Part shown: positions 25,775 through 36,600 of the stretch, in pieces
Layout: every line of letters begins with the position of its first letter
How positions within the stretch are numbered: the stretch's first letter is position 1
Assembly: GCA_013397455.1 (NCBI GenBank)
Contig: VYZB01000124.1
Span: 1,373,641-1,437,640, forward strand
Direction of reading: 5' to 3'
Length of the DNA: 64,000 nt
From: Crotophaga sulcirostris
Lineage: Eukaryota; Chordata; Aves; Cuculiformes; Crotophagidae
Made by a program: the position numbers and the translations under genes
The notes under the pieces: model-generated
Told to the model about the DNA's origin: nothing
Databases searched by the model: none
The model's input: the letters and a program-made list of their open reading frames with translations, nothing else

Positions 25775-25833
25775 GGACGAGGGCAAATGGGTTTGAGCTG
25801 AAAGAGGGGAGATTGAGATTCCGTGATTCTAAG
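25775..25833 (+). mobile_element. CR1 LINE remnant with internal deletion
   Basis: The piece 'gggtttgagctgaaagagg' followed by 'ggagattgagat' is the CR1 segment normally about 230-250 bases upstream of the 3' end. Here it runs straight into 'ccgtgattctaagg', which resembles the 'ttctgtgattctatg' tail. The intervening ~200 bases seen in the copies at 31,241 and 44,861 are missing. Only about 60 bases remain, so the deletion reading rests on few bases. Confidence 0.6.
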
Positions 25834-27460
25834 GATATGCAGGAGGAGAGGCTGGCTCGTTAATGATGAGACTCTTGCCTGCTTTGTGCAGCAGTCTTTC
25901 ATTTACCTGTGTGCCCTGTACTGTAAATTCACTGTTTAATTATAGACTGCCAGAATTTGTGTTCATATTTGCAAAGTAGGAATAATTCTCTTCGCAGTAT
26001 TTGTGCTTCTGAGTCAAAACAGGCCTCACTTTCTTTCGCAGCGCACAGGTTCACAGCAGGGTAAGGCTGGCGGGGGAAAGGAGGACACCTACTACAGGTT
26101 GTTAACCCAGGCATTATTCTGCTACTAATAATTCATTCTGGGTAGGCTTTCAGAGGAGACAGCTTGGGAAAATGCGTTGTAAAGCAACATACAGAACATT
26201 TTCACCCTACTGAAGCACTAGGATGCAATCCCTTCTCAACGAGACTTAGCCAAACTGTCCCTGACAAAAGAGGAGCCAGGAGAGGTTGGTGGGCCAGGCG
26301 TGACTGGAACATCTCATCAGTGCGCTGGGTTTAATTGAGTTCTTTCACTGCTTCACAGTTTTAATAACATTTGGAGACGGAGAAGTAAAGGCAGCGGCTT
26401 CTGTTTCTGATAGATTCCTTTGCACTGAGATTTAATGGATTAGCCAAAATGATGTGAAAAAATGGATCTCTGATTTATTACCTGCAATTTTTCGCCTACT
26501 GCAGCATTTTTTTCCCCTCAATCAGTGTTTTCCACCCTGTTAAAGTCTTGTGTGAATAAGTGCTATGTTGTGTTTCTGGATTTGCCCGCAGGGCTCATCA
26601 GACGACCCTTTGCCTACAGTCCCCACCAGGCCATTTAAACAGGAAGTTTAATTTTATAGTATTAAAAAAGAGAAAACGGTACTTAATTATCTGGCTGTGA
26701 AACAGCAGTACTCTTTCTTAATTTTAGTAGCTAATAAAATGCTGTTCCTGCAGTTAACTACTTCTGGTCCAAATGCACTACAATTTTGGCTATTTGAATA
26801 GAATATTTTATGAACTGTTATATATTGCACTACAGTTTTTAAACTCCACTATGACATATTTCTCTCAAGATTTATTAGCATTTTTTATTTAAAACAATAT
26901 ATTAAAGAGAGGAGAAAGAGTAATCTTACCTAAAATTCAAATATTAGAAAAACATAACATAGACCAAATCTTTTCATTTAACTTCCCCACCCCCTTCTCC
27001 TCTCCCACTGTTGCTATAAAGAAGTTTTTTGGAACAACAACCCACACCTGCATCATTAATTCAATATGTCTTCCAACATGACTCAAATCAGAGTATCAGT
27101 TTCAGGGGCCATTTGCTACTTAAATGACTTTATGAAAACAGAACAATGAACTGCCCCTATGCAGTCCTTACTTTAACTCTGGGTAAAATAAACTTTGAGA
27201 TCTTTTATATCCCAGTACACTTCTTTACTAACAGTTGCCTTTCTGCTTCTTGCCCCCTAAGCGAGCAGCCTCTCGTTAAGTGCGATGTCTGTTGGGCTGC
27301 AACTGTCTTTAGAAACTCGTTAATGCCTACAGCATGGGTAGCGTGTCTGCAGCGAGACAGGAGCTCGTCTGGTTGTTGGCTAAATTGTAAATTCCTTGGG
27401 GAAAAGGCCTGTTGTCACAGTTGGTGCTGCTGGAACTATTGGAACAGGGATGGGCAATGT
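25834..27460. other. unique non-coding sequence, AT-rich
   Basis: No gene or transposon recognised. The segment from about 26,330 to 27,070 is strongly AT-rich and is listed separately as a candidate regulatory element. Confidence 0.6.
26330..27070. promoter_or_regulatory. candidate conserved non-coding element (inferred)
   Basis: About 740 bases without transposon sequence, rich in AT words such as 'ggtttaattgag', 'tttaatggattagcc', 'acttaattatctgg' and 'tagtagctaataaaatg'. These resemble homeodomain (TAATTA/TTAATGG) sites. The inference rests on composition and repeat absence only. It could equally be neutral AT-rich sequence. Confidence 0.22.
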
Positions 27461-27719
27461 GATCATAGAATCATTTATATTGGAAGAGACCTCTAAGCTC
27501 ATCCAGTCCAACCATCAGCCCAACCCCACTGTGCTGACTAAACCATGTCCCAGAGTGCCATGTGTGCACAGAACCTCTCCAGTGATGGAGGCTCCACCAC
27601 TGCCCTAGGCAGCTGTTCCAATGCTTCACCACTCTGTCAGTAAAGAATTTTTTTCTGATATTCAATCTACACCTACCCTGGCGCAACTTGAGGCCATTTC
27701 CTCTTGTCCTATTGCTTGA
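27461..27719 (-). mobile_element. CR1 LINE, 5'-truncated copy, older subfamily
   Basis: The plus strand reads 'gatcatagaatcatttat', 'ttggaagagacctctaagctc', 'atccagtccaaccatcagcc', 'ctccaccactgccctaggc', 'ttcctcttgtcctattgctt'. This is the reverse complement of a CR1 3' end of the type that ends '..gaggtctcttccaa', as in the 11,872 and 50,388 copies, not of the 'ccatggcaggg' type. The sense strand is minus. More substitutions than in the younger copies suggest an older insertion. Confidence 0.93.
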
Positions 27720-30700
27720 TCAGGCAAAGCAAGGCTGAATTTTGGACTGAAATGCTGCACAGCAAACACAGGTAAAGGACAGCACCCTCAGCCCAGGGCT
27801 CGTCCATAGGAGTTCGTGTCTGTGCAGTGGTTATGACAGCAATGTTCCTGCAGAGGACTTGCTGCCTCTTGGTGAAGCAACCATGGTTGCTTCTTCTCAG
27901 TTTGTGCCAGGTAGAGACCTAGGAGAGCATCAGAGTGTAGGGAAGCCAACAGGGTTAATCATGAGCTGGAAATAACACGTGTGTTCTGGACTGGGGCAAA
28001 CTAAACTCCGAGGGAAGGAGCTCCCTGGTGAGATTGGCCTGACTGGGACAGATGGTCCTCAAAAACAGGATTTAAAAGGGGAAAACAGGAAAAAGCTCTT
28101 AATGTTCTGGAAATATACAGCCTATGAGGAAGACTTTCTGTAATTTAAAATCATTAAACTTAACTTTTCCTTGGTTTAAGTTTATTTACACCTCAAAGAT
28201 GAAATTAGCCTGGAACTGCCCTCTGCCATCTGAGTACTTTAATCAGCTCTCAGTATTGGGTGCTTATAATGAAAATTCCGTAGTTGTGGGAGTGGCTTAT
28301 GAAACACATGTGAACAGCAGCTTAATGGATGTGCTGTTCTTTGTCTAACCAAACATTTCCAATATCAGTTTTTATGAGCCCGATTGTTCTGAGGGCTCCC
28401 ACATGGCCTATGCTGGTCGCTCTCCTGAAATTTTTCCAAACTTAACTACGTAGCCCTCGGGTGCCTTCTGGGACACCAGTGTGCCAAAGATCTCAGAGTT
28501 CCCACTGCTGTACTGGGGCTGTTCTTCCTTCTGGCTAACGTTTCCTGTAATCCAGTTCCAGTGGTGCATCACAATGTGAAACTCCTGCGGGTGCTGACTC
28601 CTATCACAAACAGTTGAATAGAGAAGTGTTGTTTGCTTCTCTACTACAGCTGAGGTCTGAATCCTTAGAAGTATTCAGCTCAGTAGGGACCAGAGTGGTG
28701 AAAGCAAATGGGTGAGAAATCTGCTGCAAATTATGGTATGAGTGTGTGCAGTCGCATTCTTAAATGTATGTAACAAATTCAGAGGAATTTTTTCAATGAT
28801 GTTCAAGAAGGCTGTGGTGTGGGCACAGAGTAGGTTTTGGGCTTCAGTGGTGCAGGTTTATGCTTGTCACAACTTCCTGTCAAGTCCTTATTCTAGGCCA
28901 CTTTGTCCCCTTTAAGTGGACAAAGAATTGCATGTTCAGTGTGCAAAAGCCCTGTGGTCACTGCCATCCTTTCATGAGCTGGTGGCTTTCCAGTATGATA
29001 TTCAAAATGCAGGTCTTTAGCTTTTCCCATGCCAGACCCACATCATTTGTTTCCCTCTGACCCAGTACAAGCTCATTAACTGCAGCGAGGTCCTGCTTGA
29101 GTTGTACAGAGGTAAATGAGAGTCCCTGGTGTCCTGTCTGCTGGAGAAGAAATTCAGAATAGATGGTACAGCCACAGTTCCTTATAGGTCAGGTTGCTTA
29201 TGAAGCAAATTATCATTTGTTTGCATAAGGGATAATCCCCTAGTGAGCATCTGCTTTATCTTAGCTGTCACTTAGCAGTAGAGGATACGCAATTCATGCT
29301 GTAGCAGCAACCAGTTAAAAAGGAAACCATTGTCATCAATTACCTGAGTCAATGCTTTAGAGAAAGCATCCTTCACAACTGTGTTTCCATAATTTAGTTG
29401 TGTGTAGTCTGTTAATTTGCAGGCTTTAAGAGACTCGGTCAACTATCAGTATCAGCCTTACAAGCACATTGTATACCAGCAATAATAAATGAGGTTATAA
29501 TTGATACACAGTGGTATCTGTTAGGAAACGTGTTGTGCTGGAGTTCCCTTCCTCACACATGGACACAGGGAAAACACATCTAAATCCCCAGCACTGTAAA
29601 AACCTTTCTTTTTATTAGTGATGCAGCTTCCACACTGCTCATCACATCCCTGATCCAGCTATGAATTGCTTGGCCGGGGGGGAAGAAAGCTGCTTATTCA
29701 CTTGCAAAAAGCTGCTGCTTATTATATCCATGGTGCAGTCACCCCTAATATAGACATGTCCAAAAATCTTCCCAGATCTATTTTGAGGACTGTCTGAGCA
29801 CCAAACTATTTTTGACGACGAAAAGTGTCTCATTAGTATATTTAAGGATCTTCCAAGGCTAAATTCGAACTGGATGGGATCCAAACTTCTGAAGAGCCGA
29901 AGATATATATTATACAATATTATATATTATTATTATATATTATATTATTATAATTATATATTATACAATTGATAGCAGGGAGGGCAACAAGGAAGGCGTT
30001 CTGGTTTAAAAAAAAACCACAACAAACCAAAAAAAACCCCAATTCTGGTGGAAACTTGGAAAACTCTACTAAAGATGGTAAAGTATTTGAAATCAGAGTA
30101 ATAGATTAAAAAACAGGCTTAACATCTGAAACACAGAAAGGTACTAAAAAAGTTTACATTTAAGCAGCAGAGTTGCTTGTATTCTGTGTTAATATTGCCT
30201 TGGATTCTAGGTCTAGGATTCACAGTTGAGAGGAAATGTGTTAATCAAGAAAGGCTCCAAAAGATGTCTCTGTGGGACAAGGTAACAGCAGATAACTGTC
30301 TGCAGAAAATCATATGCAGCCTTAAACTGGCAACTCTGGATCAATCAATGAATGAAACAAAGCCAGAGACTCTCACAAAAAAAATAAAAAAATCATCACT
30401 CCTTGAGTGCTCCAAGAGTCTCTTGGCCAAGGGTGTTGAGAGGAGCTGAGAGATTGAAGGAGACTGAAGCAGAGATCGTGGCCTTGTCAAATGGCACGTG
30501 GGGATCATCACCAGCCCTCTGCAATGTGGGCTTCCCTGCAGCCACACCATGAACCCAGGACAAGTTTGAAGTTGTACCCCAAGCATCAGCTTGTCTTTTG
30601 ATCCAAACTATAGGATGGGAAATGGGCTTGTTTGCAGGAGAATGAAAGCCTTGAAGCGCTGGGGTAACATGAATTGATTTTAGAGGAGTGGAGTGAAGAG

Positions 30701-31240
30701 CATGATGTTAATTGGTAATGGCTGGACTTCATTAATTGTAGACAAAATGCCTGAGCCACCATGTAAATTGTTAATATTAACTGTTGTAGTGGTGGCTGCT
30801 TAACTTAAGGGCATAGGATAAGGAAGTCTGGCTAAGGCGTAACCCGATATGAGATGCGAGATGATAAAAATCCTGCACATCCTGTGTGGACAAGGAGGCT
30901 GTTCTTCCTTCTTTCAGCTGTACTGGACCGTGTGAGGGCCTGAGACATAGCCTAGCATCTCTGGGATGAGGGGAAGTTCCTACTTATTATCTAATAATAT
31001 GGGAAAAGAAGATGTTTAATAGATATGGGACCAGAACACAAGGTACACAAAACTGACTGTATATAGGTAAGTAGAGAGTCCCTTGTATAACTGTACTGGA
31101 AAAGAAAGCACACAATCCAAAAGCTGGTCTTAAACAGCTTGACTGAAATTTCAACAAAAAAATTTCCTTTACGTGTCTACAATCAGACTTTGGCTTTCTG
31201 AGCAAGTTCTGGTAAGATGCAGTAGAGATGATTCTTGCTC
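27720..31240. other. unique non-coding sequence, no gene seen
   Basis: No gene recognised. Open frames are up to 91 codons, with no known domain. A TA-rich low-complexity tract is at 29,899-29,970, followed by an A/C-rich patch at about 30,008-30,042. At 30,600-30,960 there is a stretch that might be an old solitary LTR but lacks convincing ends. Confidence 0.6.
29899..29970. repeat. AT-only low-complexity tract
   Basis: About 70 bases made almost wholly of TAT/ATTA words. The word 'atatattatacaat' occurs near both ends, so the tract probably grew by slippage or local duplication. It is self-complementary in places and could extrude a cruciform, but this is a property of any such tract. Confidence 0.85.
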
Positions 31241-31535
31241 TTGAGGGGGCTCTTGGTCAGGGTGTGCACGGACAGGACAAGGGGGAATGGTTTGAAGCTG
31301 GAAGCGGGGAGATTGAGATGAGAAATTAGGAAGAAATGTTTCCCTATGAGGGTGGGGAGGCCCTGGCCCAGGTTACCCAGAGCAGTGGTGGCTGCCCCAT
31401 CCCTGGAGGTGTTCAAGGCCAGGTTGGATGGGGCTTGGAGTCTCCTGATCCAGTGGGAGGTGTCCCTGCCCATGGCAGGGAGTTGGAACTGGATGGGCTT
31501 TGAGGTCCCTTCCAACCCAAGCCGTTCTATGATAA
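31241..31535 (+). mobile_element. CR1 LINE, 5'-truncated copy
   Basis: Landmarks in order: 'gagggggctcttggtcaggg', 'ggggagattgagatgagaa', 'aggaagaaatgtttccct', 'ggccctggcccaggttaccc', 'ccctggaggtgttcaaggcc', 'gatccagtgggaggtgtccc', 'tgcccatggcaggg', 'gaggtcccttccaacccaa' and a tail 'ccgttctatgataatg'. The sense strand is plus. About 295 bases of the 3' end remain. Low divergence from the other copies of this group suggests a fairly young insertion. The 110- and 74-codon frames over it are repeat-derived. Confidence 0.97.
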
Positions 31536-31689
31536 TGAACCTTTCACCGTTAGTGTCTGTGACTGTATGAGAAGGAGGTCTCTGATCCCCCCAGGTGTCC
31601 TTTGTCCCCGTGCAGCAGAAAGCAGTGCGGTTTTTAAGAGCCAGAGGCCTCAGTGTAAGGAAGAGCTTGACTCCGGTGACTGCTTTGGG

Positions 31690-32345
31690 TTTTGCCTCCT
31701 TGTAATTTTTATATTAAGCTAATGCACCATTAGGTAACTCAGAGCCAGTCGCGCGCCGGTCGCTTGCTGTTGGTGCCGCCACCCCTCGGTGCGGGGCAGC
31801 CAGCAGTATTTACCCACCTGAGCCTTATCGCCGTGTGCACTTAGTAACCCGGATTCATGTGCCATTATGTAGATTTCTTTGCTTTTTTTTGGTTGACACA
31901 CTCGTTCTCTAAAAACAACAACCCAAACAAGCCTATTACAGCTTGTCAGCGATCCCTGCTAACAGGCTGATGTCAGAATGTTTGCACTTTGAATTTGCTC
32001 AATTGGTCCTTTTCCATTATTCAACCTGGATTGCTCCTGCTCGCCGCCCTTGTCCACTGCATTAACTGTCTATTACCTTGTTTACCGTGGTCGTGTTAAA
32101 TGCCAGCTTATGAATGTCAGTTTGTTCTCCAATTAGCTATGCCTTATTGACTTGCCCTTAGACTTTCAAACACAAGCTTTCTGAAGTGCCTATCACTATA
32201 AAACTGATTTGTTTAATTTTTTAAAGGGATATAACTTTAATGTGTCCTTTTATTTTACTGTTATCTTGGTTGCCCTTATTTAAAGTCTGTTTATGGAGTG
32301 CAGTTTATTCTAATAGCTTCATATCTGTGTTAATATTTTGTGACA
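31690..32345. promoter_or_regulatory. candidate conserved non-coding element with 5' CpG cluster (inferred)
   Basis: The block starts 'taagctaatgcaccatta', passes through a small CpG cluster (eleven CpGs between 31,749 and 31,851, for example 'gtcgcgcgccggtcgc') and then becomes AT-rich with 'gaatttgctcaattgg', 'ctccaattagctatgcc' and 'ttatcttggttgccc'. Such mixed blocks are common in vertebrate developmental enhancers. Neither conservation nor activity can be seen here. Confidence 0.28.
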
Positions 32346-32829
32346 GTTTATGTACTTAACGTGTGCAGAGGATGCATTAATTCTCTTCTCCTGGATGTGG
32401 CATAGGAGCAGGAACCTGTTAAAGACAGAAAGATTTCCCAGAGGTCTGAAAGGCAAATATGGGTGTGTTTTGTAGAAGAAAAAATAAGAAATTTCTTGAC
32501 TTGAGCATCTCAAAAATATTTCCTCTGCCATGGATAGGAGTGGAGGCAATGTTGAACAGGAGGTTCAATTCAAGCCAATCAGTGCAAGATTTCCTCTGTT
32601 ATGGAAATGGAATCCATTCTTTGAAAGTAACACATTTCAAAGTCATCCTTAGAGCTTTTCTTTTATTTTCTTTCTTAAGGAAACCACCCAAAAAGTTGCT
32701 TAGACTTATAAATAGACTTAGAAATATCTCTGGGACAAAAGCAGGGAGAAGTCTTAGGAAGGAAGAAAAGTAATGCTGAGAGGGTTTTTTGCTGCTTTTT
32801 TTATGAGTAGTGCTGGATAAGACAAGTGT

Positions 32830-33400
32830 TTTTTGGCATCAGAGCAGTGTCAATAAATGGCTTTTGCAGTTACCTAAATGCTTTAGCTGTGCTTGGGCGT
32901 TTAATCTCTTGTAAAAGCTGTTTATTGCCTTCTGCACTGCTCTGCAAGGCATATTATCCCTTAAGTATATGAATGACACAATTAGTCCTCTTAGAGCCTT
33001 ACCAAAATACTGTTGATTAAAGGTCAAGCATAAAAATTCAGAGGCTACTCTCCTTAATTAAGAAAACCGGCCCTCCTGCATAAAGATCAGTATCAGAAGG
33101 GAAATCGTAGTGACGGGAAGAATCAAATGGATGAGGCTCTATAATGAGGATAAATGCTTCGTGGCCATGTTTGGTTTCTAGGTAACAAATTGAAATCACA
33201 AAAGGTGTTCATAAAAGTCCATTTGACTATTAGTGATCTTCTCAAAACAGATTGTTAACTTCAATATGCTGTAAAATGTAAGTGGCATTTATAGGTGGCA
33301 TCACAAATAGCAGGCAATCAGACCTCATTAACACTGTAGTTTATAATTGCAGATTACTGTAATTTGTGAGGTATTCAGGATTTTGCAAGGGTGTTATTTC
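32830..33400. promoter_or_regulatory. candidate conserved non-coding element (inferred)
   Basis: Dense AT-rich unique sequence with 'tgtcaataaatggc', 'atgacacaattagtcc', 'tctccttaattaag', 'ctcattaacactgtag' and 'ataattgcagattactg'. These resemble homeodomain, HOX/PBX and SOX-like sites. There are no repeats or long open frames. The call is from texture only. Confidence 0.27.
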
Positions 33401-33689
33401 TACTGTTGGGAGCTAATGAACAGTGGCAGAAACTTACTGTAAGTTTAGTCTTGTATTCTTCTTTAGAAAACAATCTACACTAAGTAAAGACGTCAGCCGT
33501 AATCAGAGAAACCTCAACAAGTATTATACAGAATTTTGTTTAGGGGAGGAACCCAGACCTTTCAAGTGAATGGATGCTCACGTGTGCTTGCCTGCTTTTG
33601 ATCCCTCCTTCTGCAAGGAAAGAAACAAAAAGCAAGTAGCGCGCAAGGGAGAGCAGCAGTTCATGTTTGGGCAACTTTCTGATCATCTC

Positions 33690-34440
33690 CATTTAATGAA
33701 AGGAACTCATTCTGGCTTGTTCCTTTGATTTCCATTTTTCACTTGTAGGCAGCAAGATGTAAATCATTTCTTATAACCATCCTTTGTGGATGAACTGCCC
33801 TGGGCAGTTCAGATGGCTATCTCGTAAGAATTCAACTCCTGGGTGTACACCCAGACTCTAAGGTGTTTGAGGTTAGCCCTGCATTTATTTGCTTTCAAGT
33901 AGCATTTGATTGGTTCATTAAAATGCCTGACACATGTCCTTGCCATAAATTAGGAAGACATCCTAACCTTCCACAAAGGTTAGAGTTCAATTACTCCGAA
34001 TTTTGAGGATGTTCATAATTAGGGACTTGTATTCACTTTGTATGAGCTTTAAGGGAAATGTGAATTTAGGTGTTCTGAACTGTTCAATAATTGAGGTGCT
34101 CATGCTTATGCCTTGCTGCTGGTGGAAAACTTTTCTATGATTCCATTCTTTAGCACCAAGGTTTGCTTTAGTGTAGTCTGGTTATAATTGCTGAGGTAGA
34201 TTAAACTTGCAATCACATTGACCCAATTATCATCCAGAGCACATTGTGTCCCCACCCTGACATTTAGAGTACGTTAGCAGACCTCATAGCTCCCTCCAGC
34301 CCAGCACCAATTATGTCACAGTTACTGATGCCATTTGATCTGCAGGGCTGGGCTGCCTTTGCTGATTTTTTTTTTGTTAAGCTTTAACATGCCTGACTGA
34401 TGAATTTAATTCTTCCCCAGCCCTTCTCCTGAAGTTAAAA
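33690..34440. promoter_or_regulatory. candidate conserved non-coding element (inferred)
   Basis: Unique sequence with 'gatgtaaatcatttc', 'cccaattatcatccag', 'ccaattatgtcacagtt' and 'gatgaatttaattcttc', and no transposon. It continues the AT-rich candidate cluster of this CR1-free region. No direct evidence of function. Confidence 0.22.
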
Positions 34441-34929
34441 ATAAAAGTAATTTTTCAATGCAATGCTGACTGCTGAGCCCCCAGGTCAAATCAAAGGGAG
34501 TGGTCGTGGTAGGTGAATTGAAGGAAACTTCAAAGGAAGCTGCTCAGCAAAGGGAAAATATACTCTAGGAGTGGACAAATATCAGAGGATTCTGACAGTT
34601 AGCCATGTATTTCAATCAACTATTTAAAAGATAAAGACATATTGTAAGAATCAGATTGATTTGAGAAACTGCTGGGTTTTGGCATTGTCAGGTCCACTGC
34701 AAACACAGATGTACTTAGCTGGCTTCAGGCTTGGAAGTTGCTGCACCAGGACTACCTGAGCATCCTGCCAGGCTTCCAAATCAGGAAGGATTCAGGCTTC
34801 AGTATCTGCCTCCACCAGCAGCTGCAGCAAGAGTGAGCAATCCTCCTAAAACACCTCAGTAGCATCCATGCACTTCACTTCACGTGGCCAAGGAGAGCCT
34901 GTGATTGCTTGAAATTCTTTCTGTACAGC

Positions 34930-35390
34930 AGTGACGTTAAAAGATGTTCAAGTTTAATTTTTTGACTGTGTTCATGGTTCACAGGCAAAAATAAAAATCC
35001 AAACCTACCCATTTAAGTCCTTCAGCCAAAAATACGTCAATTTGCAAAGCAAAAAATAGCAGTCACAGATATTCTTGACAGATCTAGTTTTGCTAATTTT
35101 AGGAGATATCCCTAAAGGTGAGCTTGGAAGGATGTCATATCTGAGTCTTATCTTTGAATCCCATATACTTATGTTTATTAAAATCGATATAATCCATTAG
35201 CCTACATTGTTTCCATTTTTAATAATCTATTGATATATTGCCTGGGCTTTTATGGGCCTAAACAAATTTCCTCTTTATGTGCCCTGTAATGGCCGGAGGT
35301 CAGGCTGGTTGAGAGCAGTTGCTGTATATAAATGTTTATTTACTGCCTGACTACTGATTGAGAACATATCTGGTCCACAGGCTTCAGATG
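34930..35390. promoter_or_regulatory. candidate conserved non-coding element (inferred)
   Basis: AT-rich unique block including 'aaaatcgatataatcc', 'tttttaataatctattg' and 'gctgtatataaatgttt'. The last is TATA-like but is in AT-rich sequence where such words are expected by chance. No exon follows that I recognise. Confidence 0.22.
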
Positions 35391-36364
35391 GCTTTTAAAC
35401 TAGAGATTTATGGCTCACTTCCTGTTTTCCAGACACAGTACACCATTTTTAAATAAAGTAATGAATACAAGGTATTGTGAAAATAACAGCCAGGGATTGC
35501 TCCAAACTCCACGTTTGAGAACATGGACTTTCGGGACCTCCATTATTTCATCATTCGTCTTCTGTTGGGGTGGGTTTGTGTATGTTAAACACTTTTCTGT
35601 TTCATTTTCCTTTGTGCCAGTCTGTCTTTTTAGTCTGGAGTTGTCCTTGATAGCTGAAGTGTCCACCTCAGCCCCTCAGTGGCCAAGCCAAAGTGAGTTG
35701 GAAGTGGGTGACAAAGAACCTGACCGAGTTTGCCTGGCAGTTCTCATTTTTCTAGCAACTTTTCTTCTGTTAGTCCCCAGTCCAAAAGTCTTTTGCACTT
35801 AGGCTTGGCTTTAACCATGAGTCCAGGACCCTCCTTTGTGTGGTTTCTTACCTTTTCACTTCTAGCTGGCAGTTTTGCAGAATACACTTATTTTTAAGTC
35901 CTTAAAGGCAGCTATTGAAACAGAAATATTTAGCTCGGAGCTCTCTTCGTATATTTTTTGGAAGCCACTTTACATGGCACATCAATTAACTGGGCTCATT
36001 TGGGTCCTCCATCCCACATGGGATATGCATCTGCTTCATCTGTTAAACGTTAAACGTGCTCCAGTCTTTGCCCCTGCCACTTAAAGCTGGGTCCAAAGTA
36101 ATGAGTGCCAAGTTCCTTTTAGGCTTTTGTTCCCTAAAAGTGTGAACATTCATCTACCCCAAATTGCTCCTATGTCCCTATTGTCACAAGACAAGGAAAT
36201 CACATTTTTCATTATATTATAGTGACAAAAGCACTTACTAATATTGTATCTTAAATTGATGACAGCAAACAAGCAGCTAATGCTGTTACATAGCTGTGAC
36301 AATGGGATGTTTGTAATCCTTAGTCTCAGAACAATATCTGCTGCGGAGCCACCGTCAGAGAATT

Positions 36365-36600
36365 TCAGTTACAAACCATAATTTCATAAAAGAAAATTGG
36401 CTGTCATTTAGGACATTCTTGCCTCACAGGGATTCTTCCATGTGTAAATCCTGATAGTCTAAATTTCTTGGCAGCAAATTGGATGAGAGCAAAAGAGCAA
36501 TTGACTGTAATTGTCCCCTGGGGATGGGATCATTTATTTATTTGTTTTTACAATTTGCATTCACCCAGTGAATATCACTTCCCTCTGGACATGATGTGGT
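36365..36600 (+). repeat. copy A of an unidentified ~200-230 bp duplicated segment
   Basis: This segment is clearly related to 38,105-38,338 in the same orientation. Shared exact words, in the same order, include 'ggacat', 'cacaggg', 'tcttcca', 'cttggcagcaaat' (13 bases), 'attgtcccc', 'tttacaa', 'cacccagt' and 'atgatg'. The good match spans about 36,395-36,600, with a weaker extension to about 36,365. By eye about two thirds of aligned bases agree. It is not CR1. It may be a dispersed ancient repeat or a local duplication. Strand is given as plus only because both copies share this direction. Confidence 0.8.

Larger units (their letters stand above)
31536..36364. other. CR1-free unique sequence, gene not seen, candidate regulatory landscape
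   Basis: Nearly 5 kb with no recognisable transposon and no recognisable exon. The longest open frame (130 codons, 35,410-35,802, plus) has a hydrophobic, low-information composition and no domain I know. Most of the stretch is AT-rich unique sequence with frequent TAATTA, ATTAA and ATAAA words. Sub-blocks at 31,690-32,345, 32,830-33,400, 33,690-34,440 and 34,930-35,390 look most like enhancer-type elements and are listed separately. Confidence 0.5.

Noticed and set aside
30600..30960. Possible solitary LTR of an endogenous retrovirus
   Set aside because: It has a TA-rich part followed by a pyrimidine-rich part, but no clear TG...CA ends, no target-site duplication, no polyadenylation-signal arrangement I could place and no adjacent viral coding sequence.
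35320..35350. TATA-like word 'gtatataaatg' as a promoter
   Set aside because: It lies in AT-rich DNA where such words are frequent, with no start site, CpG island or exon downstream.
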